Positions 12,820-21,800 of a DNA stretch of 64,000 nt are shown in pieces. Every line of letters begins with the position of its first letter. The stretch's first letter is position 1. Position numbers and translations under genes: made by a program. The notes under the pieces are model-generated. The model was not told where the DNA came from. It was given only the letters and a program-made list of their open reading frames with translations, and searched no databases. Origin of the DNA: Panicum virgatum (taxonomy: Eukaryota; Streptophyta; Magnoliopsida; Poales; Poaceae); contig NC_053153.1 in assembly GCF_016808335.1 (NCBI RefSeq), positions 14,457,033-14,521,032 of the forward strand, written 5' to 3'.

Positions 12820-13156
12820 GGGGGTGTTTAGATTGAGGGACTTCAAAAAAGTCCTAGGGACTTTTTAGTATTTAGAAGTATTAAATAAATATTAATTATA
12901 AAACTAACTGCAGAACCCTGGGGCTAAACTGCGAGACGAATCTAATGATGTATCTTAATCTATGATTAGCGAATGGTTACTGTAGCATCACTGTAGCCAA
13001 TCATCGATTAATTAGGCTCATTAGATTCGTCTCGCGAAAAAGCACTCAGCTGTCAAAAAACATTTATAAACAGATTTTATTTAATAATATAAAATAGTAA
13101 GATTCCTTTTGATGTGATAGGGACTTTTGGAAAAAGTCCTGGAGCCAAACAGGCCC
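12820..13156. mobile_element. Tourist-like (PIF/Harbinger) MITE
   Basis: TIRs read GGGGGTGTTTAGATTGAGG on the left and GGGCCTGTTTGGCTCCAGG on the complement of the right, each followed by a second short palindrome of GGACTT..AAGTCC type. The element is flanked by TTA on both sides (12817-12819 and 13157-13159), the trinucleotide target typical of PIF/Harbinger. The centre holds the CGAGACGAATCTAATGA motif seen in the previous element. Confidence 0.85.
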
Positions 13157-13159
13157 TTA

Positions 13160-13823
13160 GGACGGCCGCCGTACGGCGTCTCGTCATCGCTTTTCATCTA
13201 ACCTCCCCGCACCAGTCTCTCTCGCTCCAATCATCCGCCGCGGTAATCAGCGCCAAGGAACATCAGGAACAAGAACAGAGGGATTGGAACAGTGGCGAGC
13301 GATAGTGCAGGGTACGGACCGGCAGCAAGCAGGACCATATCTTCCATGGCAGCGATCTCTGACGCAGACGCCCTCCGCACGGCCGCACGTCGCTGTGTCG
13401 GGGGCGAGCGGCCGCGCGCCGGCGAGGCAGTTGCGTTGCGTCGTCCATCCTCCATCGTGCCTCGCCAGGAGGAGAGGAAGAAGCAGCGGCAGCCGGTAGC
13501 AGGTACCTGCAGTCTGCAGCAGCAGCCGTGTACACCGGCGGCAGTGCTCTGCGGCGCGGCGGAGGCAGACAGCCCAACCGCCCGACAGTGCCGCCCCGGT
13601 TTCTCGTGTTCTTTGGACACGATCATGTCACTGCAGCTCCGCTGTTCTCAGTCCAGTGAATGTTTGAATCGATCCACACTCCTCAGAGAAGAGGCTCCCT
13701 GCCAGACAAAATCTGCGGCTGTGCGCGCTGTGGAGTGTACATGGATCAGACGCGGCGGGTTCGTGAACCTGCCTTCCACAGGTTCACTGCATCAATCAAT
13801 CATGACGAGTGTTGGTCGGTATA
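13160..13823. other. Unassigned GC-rich DNA left of the MULE
   Basis: No feature recognised. Open frames run on both strands because of GC-rich composition, and none shows family motifs. It lies between a Tourist MITE and the left TIR of the Mutator-like element. Confidence 0.4.
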
Positions 13824-13995
13824 CATGTACATTGTACGGCTGGAGCTTGTGTGTCCCCTTTGCGTGTCTCGATCCGTGTCTCCCCATGCATCAACGACAT
13901 CCGTGCCTCTTAAAAAATGTGGACCCTCTTTTGTTATCTCCGTCCGCACCGCATGCAAGAAACGGAACGGAGCCGTCCGTCTGGTCCGTCTCCCC
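13824..13995 (+). repeat. Left TIR of the MULE
   Basis: This segment is a diverged inverted copy of 17872-18030. Blocks AGCTTGTGTGTC, TCTCCGTCCGC and GTCCGTCTGGTCCGTCTCCC match the complement of the right end. Small indels separate the matching blocks. Confidence 0.8.
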
Positions 13996-14154
13996 AAATA
14001 ATCACATGGCCCCACATTAATTTCCCGCCAACTGAATGAAATGGAGGCGGCAAAAGGCATTAGACAAAGGAAAATGGCGTCAATTTCGATAGGTGGTTCC
14101 ATCAAATTAGCATCTAATACGGAAGGGTAACTAGATTAGTATTCTTCTCGTTTG

Positions 14155-14230
14155 TCTCAATCTACATAACAATTGCATCTCAGCAAATTGTATCTCAATC
14201 TACACAACAATTACATCTCAGCCAATTCTC
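14155..14230 (+). repeat. Two 38-bp tandem units before transposase ATG
   Basis: Two near-identical direct copies starting TCTCAATCTACA at 14155 and 14193 end a few bases upstream of and overlapping the start of the transposase coding region. They lie in the leader or promoter of the transposase gene. Confidence 0.75.
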
Positions 14231-14233
14231 TCC

Positions 14234-17197
14234 ATGCCTGACGAGATCAGTGCCGACTACATGGGGGCATCTCAGGCGATCCCGCCAATGGCTGACGAGC
14301 CTAACTACATGGACTCCGATTCTCCACAGGTACCCAAATCTTGATACCACCTCTTGGTGTTGTCACATCCTCAGAAAACTTCTCTAGATAAATATTCCCT
14401 CATCTGGCACAATAAGAACAAAGTTAGAAAGTGCAAGTCATAATGGATTACCATTCATAATCTGTCTATACTTGTTTTGTTTATACAAATATATTTGAAA
14501 TGCCTATGCTTCAGACCGAACCTAGTCAAGTAGAAAATTGTACAGAAGACAGGATACCAAAGGTTGGTATGAAATTCTGCACTGAAGAAGAGGCATACCA
14601 ATTTTACAATGCCTATGCTCGAGACAAGGGTTTTAGTATTCGAAGGAGCAGTTCACATAATGTGAAAAACAGCACCACCATAAAGAATAGAACCTTCTGT
14701 TGTTCTCGTGAAGGTATTAAATCACTTTGTTATTGTGCCTTTTCTTCATCATTAGGGATATAACATCAATTTGATCAATTATTTATTTATTTATCAATAG
14801 GTGTTCGGCGTCCTGATAAAAGAGAAGAATCTTCCGGCTATAGTAGACCAGAGACACGATGTATGTGTCAAGCTCGCATGAAGATAAGTCTCACAGATGG
14901 ATTGTACTGCATCTATGAGTTTGAGCCTGAACATAATCATATTCTTGCTAGTAGCAGTCAAGTTCATCATTTAAGATCTCAAAGAAAAATAACAGAAGCA
15001 CAACTCGCGAGTGTAGAAAATGCTAAAGCAGTCGGCATTTCAAATAAAGCTACCTTTGATCTCATGGCAAAAGAAGCAGGTGGAGTTGAGAATCTTGGAT
15101 TTACTCGTGAAGATATGAAGAATAAATTGTATTCAAAGAGGTCACTACAGACAAACTATGGGGACACAGGAGGAGTATTGGAATATCTAGAGAAAAAAAC
15201 ATCAGAGGATGGGAAGTTTTTCTATTCCATTCAGGTTGATGAGGATGACTTGATAACAAATATTTTTTGGACAGATTCTAAAATGGTTGCAGACTATGAA
15301 CTTTTTGGTGATGTTGTTTGCTTTGACACAACATACAGAAAATTAAATGATGGACGTCCATTTGGTTTGCTAGTTGGAGTGAATAATCACAAGAAGACAA
15401 CAATTTTTGGTGCTGCACTTTTGTATGATGAAACTGCAGAGAGTTTTGTTTGGCTTTTCAACACATTTTTAACTGCTATGTCAGGGAAAAAACCAAAAAC
15501 TATTTTAACCGATGAAGATGCAGCCATGGCAAAAGCAATCAAGATAGTACTACCAGAGACTCATCACAGAATTTGTGTTTGGCATATGAACCAGAATGCT
15601 TGCAAGCATCTTGCTGGAGTTGTGGAGGACTATAAGAAGTTCAATAAAGATTTTCAAAACTGTATTTATGATCAAGAGGAGGAGGAGGAATTTATAAATA
15701 CATGGAACAATTTGCTAGACAAGTATAAGCTACAAAACAATGAATGGCTGCAAAGATTATTTGATAAAAGGGAGAAATGGGCCTTAGCGTATGGAAGAAA
15801 TACCTTTTCTGCTGATATGGTTAGCACTCAAAGAAGTGAAAGCATGAACAATGAGTTGAAGGGGTACATTAGTGTCAAATATGACATACTTACCTTTTTC
15901 GAGCACTTTGAAAGGTTGGTGGCAGATAAAAGAAATGAGGAGGTAAAATGTGATTTCAAGGCAACACAAAGTACACCTAAGTTGAAATCTGAGTTGAGAA
16001 TACTAAGGCATGCAGCAAGAATTTATACTCCAACCATATTTAAGGTATTCCAAGAGCAAGTGATGCAAACACTGAATTGTGATCTGTTCTATTGTGGTGA
16101 AAGTAATGCTGAAAAGGAGTACAAAGTAAAGGTTTATGGTAGGAGGAATGAACATGTCGTGAAGTTTTCTGCATTGGAAGTTGAAGTAAAGTGTAGCTGC
16201 AAAAAGTATGAATTTGTTGGAATCTTATGCTGTCATGCGTTGAAGATACTTGATATCAACAATATCAAAAAAATTCCTGAACATTACATACTAAATAGAT
16301 GGACAATTGATGCAAAAGTAATTCATATAAAGAGCAATTCTGAGACACATGAAGATCCCAAAACAAAGTTATCAAAACGCAGACAGGAGTTATGCAGGAT
16401 GTACATTCATTTAGCTAATCGAGCTGCAGAATCTGATGAAACGTACTTAATGGCTGTGAATAATGCGCAAAAATTAGCAGAAGATGTGGAGAAAAGCCTA
16501 AAAATAAGACCTGATTCAGATGTTGGTACCTCATCTCATCCCGAAGGTTTGCACCCCGAAGGTTCGCACCCCAGTATAGCCTGAGTAATAATTGTGTGAA
16601 CACCATACATATGACACCAAACTAATTATTATATATTTTGTAGGTACAGAAGAAGGAGAACAAACTATAAAACCAAAAGGCCTGAAGGTTAAGGAGAAGG
16701 AAATTCATGGATCTGCGAGACCTATTGGTGGTTTTGAGAAGGCAACACGGCAGAAAAAGAAGACCAAAAAAGACCCAATGGTTTCTGGTTCTGCAAAAGA
16801 GGCAAACACACAACGGAAAAAGAAAGGCAAGAATGACCCAAAGGATTGTGGTCCTATAGTGGAAGTAGATAATGTAACATATGGGCAGCCACACTACACT
16901 GACCTGGTACGAGATTTCAGTTATATTTAATTTAATACTATCAAGACTAGTCATATTTTCATTACTGATATTCGTATTCCTTTTTCTTTGGTACAGGGGC
17001 ATTTAGGGACTAGCACATACCAAAATCAAATTCAGATGGCAGGTTACTATCCGGGCTACTATCCACATGGAAATGCTTTTGTGCCTCCGCCTTTCAGTTC
17101 ATTCTTTGGGACCCCTAACCATGGTCAAGATACACAAGGAAATGTCACTCAGTCATTCAATCCAAATCCCTATAATGTGTTTGCCAATTTTAAGTGA
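14234..17197 (+). CDS. FAR1-related MULE transposase
   Basis: Five exons (14234-14329, 14515-14713, 14801-about 16546, 16644-16906, 16997-17197) give about 834 residues in one frame. Residues ~50-145 are a FAR1 DNA-binding domain (GMKFCTEEEAYQFYNAYARDKGF, CQARM, FEPEHNH). A MULE transposase domain follows, with likely catalytic residues D~274 in CFDTTYRKL, D~336 in LTDEDAAMAKAI and E~445 in STQRSESMNN, plus HRICVWHM. Residues ~563-579 are a SWIM zinc finger (CSCKKYEF...CCHAL). The C-terminal exons are Lys-rich, with three KKK clusters, then Tyr/Pro/Asn-rich. The exon 3 donor is uncertain (GAAG|GT at 16546 is best; reading through gives a stop at 16584). It would act in the nucleus on the surrounding TIRs. 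A domesticated FAR1 transcription factor is the alternative, but the flanking TIRs argue for a transposase. Confidence 0.87.
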
Positions 17198-17654
17198 AGG
17201 TCCTATCCCATTAGGAGAACCGATGAGTCATGTGCTAAACTCTACTTGTTTTTTTTTGCTAACTGGTATATTTGATTTGATAGCATCAGACTGAATGCGG
17301 AAGATTGCATCTTTATTACTGTGTCATGAAAAAATAGGGACTAGCACTAGAAAAATAAACTTGCAAAATAATGCTAGAGAGGTCATGAAAGCAACGTCAC
17401 CTTCATGCTGAACAGCATCTACGAGCTGCTGCCAAATATCTTGAATCCACCATGGTGTGATGTCAGTTCGATGGACCTGAAGAGGAAAGGTAGAGTACAC
17501 ATTCTCATAGCACAAATCGAAATCTGCAAAGTCAAATCCAGATCCCCAATCCAAAATCAAAATCGTAGCAATCAAAACCAAAATCAGAGCTTGAATCTAG
17601 GTTCCAGTAAATATAATCAACTCACTGCTATGAGCTTGAGGTCGTTCCTGCCCA

Positions 17655-17774
17655 AATCGAGTTTAGCATATGAGATTTGAAAGGAATCGAGTTTAGCATA
17701 TGAGATTTGAAAGGAATCGAGTTTAGCATATGAGATTTGAAAGGAATCGAGTTTAGCATATGAGATTTGAGAGG
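17655..17774 (+). repeat. 30-bp tandem repeat, four copies
   Basis: Four consecutive units start AATCGAGTTTAGCATATG at 17655, 17685, 17715 and 17745. The first three are essentially identical and the last diverges at its end. They sit ~100 bp inside the right TIR of the MULE and downstream of the transposase stop. Subterminal arrays of this kind can be transposase-binding sites; that role is inferred. Confidence 0.95.
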
Positions 17775-17871
17775 AGAGCGGACAAGCTTCGAGCTGAGAG
17801 GAAGAGGGGAAAGCGGAGGGAGACGGGTGGCTCAAGGCTGTGAGAGGAGAGGTTGAGATGCGAAAACAGAG

Positions 17872-18030
17872 GGAGACGGACCAGACGGACGGCACCGCAC
17901 GGCGCGGACGGAGAGAATACGTGAGGGGGGCTGTCTTGAGAGGGGATCCAATACAACTTGGACACGTGTCTGGAGACACCGAAGGGGACACGCGAGGGAG
18001 ACACACAAGCTTCAGCCACATTGTACATGC
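17872..18030 (-). repeat. Right TIR of the MULE
   Basis: Inverted counterpart of 13824-13995; starts inside with GAGACGGACCAGACGGACGG and ends outside with TTGTACATG. Similarity is broken by small indels, so the two TIRs have diverged somewhat. Confidence 0.8.
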
Positions 18031-18544
18031 AGGGTCAAGTCTTAATGCATGCAAGGAGATAACCGCGAGTTTAATAAGGTTCAAGTAGACTGTAATGTTC
18101 AAAAGAGAATGTTCCAAGGCCAGTCTTTGCTCTTTCTGGCTAAAGCAAAGCTGCGCTACTATACTTGGTTTGAATGTTTTCTTCGCAAGCTTTTCCTCTT
18201 TTCAACAATCTCCTCCTGATCCTCTCACATGCATCAGAGATTCAGAGCAGCTTCTCCTTCCTCCTCTTTTTCCCCCTTCTCCTTTTTAATGGGAAAAGTG
18301 ACACCAAAGAAACTTCTTTTGCTATAAGCCGCTGAACAGCCCAACTAGTAACATAAAAAAAGAACTTTTATGTTACTAGCTATATGAAACCATCTCCTAA
18401 AAAAGTACTTGTAATAACATAAAAAAGAACCACTTAACCCATCATACATGTACTAGTGCTTAGTGCTGCTGACCAGGCCATGGACTCTACTCCAATCATC
18501 ACGTACGGGGCACATGAGGGTTGCTGTCAGTGATCGGTGGCTAA
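18031..18544. other. Unassigned spacer
   Basis: No gene or complete element is supported. Around 18,345-18,430 there is a repeated AACATAAAAAAGAAC motif. The segment ends at the TAA that flanks the next TIR element. Confidence 0.4.
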
Positions 18545-19396
18545 GGGTGCGTTTGGTTGGAGAGTGAGGTAGGAAGGAGCGGTTCCATTCTTATTTTTCG
18601 GGATGGAGCGGTTCTTACTAGAGTTGTTTGGTTGGAGCAATGGGATGACAGAATTTTTAGACCTGTTAGCCTCCGTTTGTGGGGCTCGCTCGCAGGTCAT
18701 CTTCCTCCTCGAGCTCCTGACCACGCTGCCATCTCTCGGGCCCTCCACCTCGGGTCCGCCGGTATGCTAAGCCGCCCGCACGCCCGCCCGCCATGGCAGC
18801 AGCAGATCCGCCGGCGAGCGCGCTGATGGAGGAGCTCGTGGAGGAGGTCCTCATGCGGTTCCCGCCGGCGGACCCATCCCGCCTCGTCGCCACCGCGCTC
18901 GTCTGCCGGCGCTGGTGCGCGCTCGTCTCGGGCGCCAGCTTCCGCAGCCGGTTCTGGGAGCTCCACCGCGCGCCGCCCCTGCTCGGCCTCGTCTGCACCG
19001 CCGGCACCAGGGCACGCTTCGTCCCCGCCGCCGCCTTCCGCCCGCCCAGGCGGCCTCCTCCGCGGCTGGCGCGCCCTCGACACGCGCCACGGCCGCGTCC
19101 TCCTCCGCTGGGACCCCGCCCGCAAAGCCGCCAGCCCCGCGCTCGTCGTCTGGGACCTCGTCGCCGACTGCGGCGCCGGCCACTTCGTCGTCATCGTCGT
19201 CGGTAGAGAGGGAGGAAGCGAACGGCACGAGACGGCGTGGAAATGGGACGGCTCGGTTCGCCCGATTTTGCCGGACCGAGCCATCCCGAATCTGCTCCGA
19301 ATATTCAGTCACGGGAATCTCTCCATCCTCAGGCTCTTGAACCAAACATGGGATGGAATGGCTCCGCTCCAGTCCGCTCGTCAACCAAACAGACCC
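18545..19396. mobile_element. PIF/Harbinger-like element carrying an F-box fragment
   Basis: Termini GGGTGCGTTTGGTTGG (left) and the complement of CAACCAAACAGACCC (right) form inverted repeats. TAA lies on both sides (18542-18544 and 19397-19399). Subterminal sequence is rich in GGAGCGG/CCGCTCC motifs on both sides, a style common in grass Tourist/Harbinger elements. The interior is GC-rich and holds an F-box coding segment, so it resembles a gene-capturing (Pack-TIR) element. No transposase is present. Confidence 0.75.
18793..19205 (+). pseudogene. F-box gene fragment inside TIR element
   Basis: The frame from ATG 18793 encodes an N-terminal F-box: MEELVEEVLMRFPPADPS, then RLVATALVCRRWCALVSG and RSRFWELHRAPPLLGL. 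Near 19,050 the recognisable reading continues in another frame (RGWRALDTRHGRVLLRWDP, then SPALVVWDLVADC), so there is a frameshift. F-box proteins are substrate receptors of SCF ubiquitin ligases. Only the F-box and the start of the following region are present; the body of the protein is absent. Transduplication by the surrounding element is the likely origin. Confidence 0.8.
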
Positions 19397-19399
19397 TAA

Positions 19400-20493
19400 G
19401 GCTGTCTGCACCGGGTACTGGATGCCATCGGATACCCAGTCCTCCAGTATGACTTTAGCATTTTTTCCCCTAGAGCGGTGGACGCTAAAGCCTACTGGAT
19501 TTTACCAGGCGGAGGAACAGCAAATAAAGGGGACGGAGCGGACGGACGGTACAGGCCACGTCAGCCTGCCCCCGCCGCCGCTCCCAATGGTCCCGCATTC
19601 GCGCCGGGCCTCGGAATGGAAGGGAGCCAAGTCCCGGCGCCGCGCGCTTGCCGCCGCTGCTGCGGACGCATGCCGCGCGCTCGCCGCCGCCGCCGCAGCC
19701 GCGCGCTGCAGCCGCGGGCGAGGTCCGCGCCGAGCCGCCGCCGCGCGGCCTTGCCATGGCCCGGCGCCACGTGTGAGCCGCCGCCGCCGCGGACGCAGGC
19801 CGCGCGCGAGCCACCACCGGGGGCAGGCCGTGCGGCCTTGCCATGGACCGGCGCCGCTTGCCATGGCTGCCGTCGGGGCAGGGGAAGGGTAGGGAGTGAA
19901 GGAGGGGACGGGGCCGTCTGCCGCGTCCAACCCGCCGCCGCCATGGACGCCGAGTAGGGAGAGGGAGGGAGGAGGGGGCGCCAAATCTGGGCGCTCCGGT
20001 GCTCGAGCATGCAGGTCTCGCCCTCTCCTCGGCGCGACGGGGCTTGAGGAGCGCCCGACCGGACCTCCGCCGGATTTGGCCGCCCGAGCTCGAGCTCGAG
20101 CCCGCGCCTCCGGGGAGGATGGGCGTCGGGGAGAAGCAGATCCGGCGCACTGCAGCTCGGCGGCGACGCTGTAGCTCCGCCATGGCCGACGGTGGAGGCC
20201 GGAGGAGGGAGGCCGCGCGGGTGGCGATGCCAGCGAGGCCGAGAGAGAGGAGGAAGGGAGGAGGGAGAGAGAGAGGGGAGGGAGGGAGAGAGAGGAGGGG
20301 GTGGGGCGGCGGGGTGGTAAAAAATAAAATGGAGACTGACAAGTGGGATCTGGGTCTTGGTAGTTAGTGTAGAGGATGTCTGTAGAGTATGAACAAGTGC
20401 GAAGAAACTGAATGTAAAAGAGAGAATATTGATGACTAAGACAGAATATACTTTTTAAAGGATGGATTTAGAATATGACAAGTGCAGACAACC
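19400..20493. mobile_element. Second TIR element with GC-rich interior
   Basis: Ends are GGCTGTCTGCAC (left) and GTGCAGACAACC (right), inverted copies with one mismatch. TAA occurs at 19397-19399 and 20494-20496, fitting a PIF/Harbinger target. Interior 19,550-20,330 is very GC-rich and gives long overlapping frames on all strands with no family motif. It may be captured 5'-UTR or exon DNA. No transposase. Confidence 0.65.
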
Positions 20494-20496
20494 TAA

Positions 20497-20912
20497 CGCT
20501 AGCGGCTCTAGCTCTAGGCAAAGACCAGCTCCTAGGCGTGGAGTAGCCGGCCGCCGCGTAGGAGACAGTGGCATTAATGAGCTACAACCTTGGACTGCTG
20601 CCCAACAGAGCCACTGATTGATCTCCTTCTTTTCTCCTTCTCCGGTAGTACTGACAAATTAGAGCAAAGCTAATGATTAGCTTGCGGCTGCCTGCGAGAC
20701 CTTTGTAGCTCATCTCTCAGCCCACTTATATAATAATTTAGCTCTCCACCATAAATACATGGCCCACTTGTCTATCTCACAAAATGTTTTGGTTATTGTG
20801 TCGAAGCTGACTGTAACCTAATAGTCCACTTCCCCTCTCTCTCTCCTCTTCTCTCACCTCTATATCAGCATTTAGCCTGCTTTTAGCCCACCATAATACT
20901 TGCTTTTAGCGA
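20497..20912. other. MITE-like AT-rich stretch, family not fixed
   Basis: Sequence such as AGCTAATGATTAGCTTGCGG and TTTAGCCCACCATAATACT is of a kind common in grass MITEs, but I could not find paired termini or a TSD. No gene. Confidence 0.3.
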
Positions 20913-21800
20913 TATAGATGGCCAAATGGGCCGTGTGAGATGGGTGGCACCGAAAACAACACTAAAAAACATACGCGAACACGAAACGACACGGTGGGTT
21001 TAGTGCTAGTGTCAGCACGGCACGGGGTGTAGTGCGTGGGCCGTAACCCCAGCACGCAGTGCTGGCACGGGTACGACACGGATAATGAGCCGGTACAGGT
21101 TTGGCACGGTACCTATTTGATACTAGATGTTAGACCTGATCTACTAGTCGTTAGGCTTACAGGTTTAATAGACCGGGAGCCCACGTAAGACCTGTTACAG
21201 CGACCGGCATATATATACCACGAACGACGCCTTCTCATGCTCACCTCTCGCCTCTCGCTCGCTTCTCCCGCTCTGGACGCCGGATCTGTGCCGCCGGCCG
21301 CCGATGGTCATCATCCTAAGCTATTTAGTCTTGCTCCAGTGTTACACCGTCATCCTCCTGCTCGACTCCCCTTCTCTTCTCGTCCTTGGCTGTCTGATCT
21401 AGATCGGAGCCGCGGTCGGGCCAGTGAAGCTACGTTGCGCCTCCATCATCGTCCCGGCCCGGCACTCCCGCAGGACTTCTTCCCCTTCTAGTCCCATCCT
21501 CCTCTCCCATCTCCGGTCTCCTCGAATCCGTCCCCAAACTTGAATTTTGAGTATTTTGAGCTTTTTTTGTGGTGGTAGTGCCTAGGCTGGCACTAGCATG
21601 GCGTGCTAACCGTGCCGCCGGCACGACACGGCATGGTTAAGTGCTTATAGTGTAATGCTTGGGGCCGAGTGGCCAGCACGCAGTGCCGGCACGGCACGGC
21701 ACGACTAAAGCTTAGTGTCGAGTAGTGTAGCGTCGAATAGTGTCAGTGCCGAATAGTATTAGTGCAGTGTCGGACCGGGCCGCACGTTTGAACATCTATA
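20913..21800. mobile_element. Non-autonomous hAT-like element (GGCACGGC-rich)
   Basis: Left end TATAGATGGCCAAATGGGCC and the complement of the right end TATAGATGTTCAAACG form imperfect TIRs. Flanks TTTAGCGA and CTTTGCGA agree at 6 of 8 positions, compatible with a decayed 8-bp TSD. The interior repeats AGTGCCGGCACGGCACGGC-type words near both ends, with a GC-rich unrelated middle (21,240-21,500). No transposase. Confidence 0.6.

Larger units (their letters stand above)
13824..18030 (+). mobile_element. Autonomous-looking Mutator-like element (FAR1/Jittery-type)
   Basis: About 4.2 kb bounded by long inverted repeats (13824-13995 and 17872-18030). Both ends share CATGTACA at the outside, then GGCTG.AGCTTGTGTGTC, and end inside with GTCCGTCTGGTCCGTCTC. 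Between them is one gene that encodes a FAR1/MURA-type transposase with an open, correctly phased five-exon structure. Four 30-bp tandem units lie just inside the right TIR. The exact outer nucleotides and the 9-bp TSD could not be fixed by eye because the outermost few bases of the two TIRs differ. Confidence 0.8.

Noticed and set aside
17655..17774. CRISPR-like array
   Set aside because: The 30-bp units are contiguous with no spacers, and the DNA is plant nuclear; it is a tandem repeat inside a MULE.
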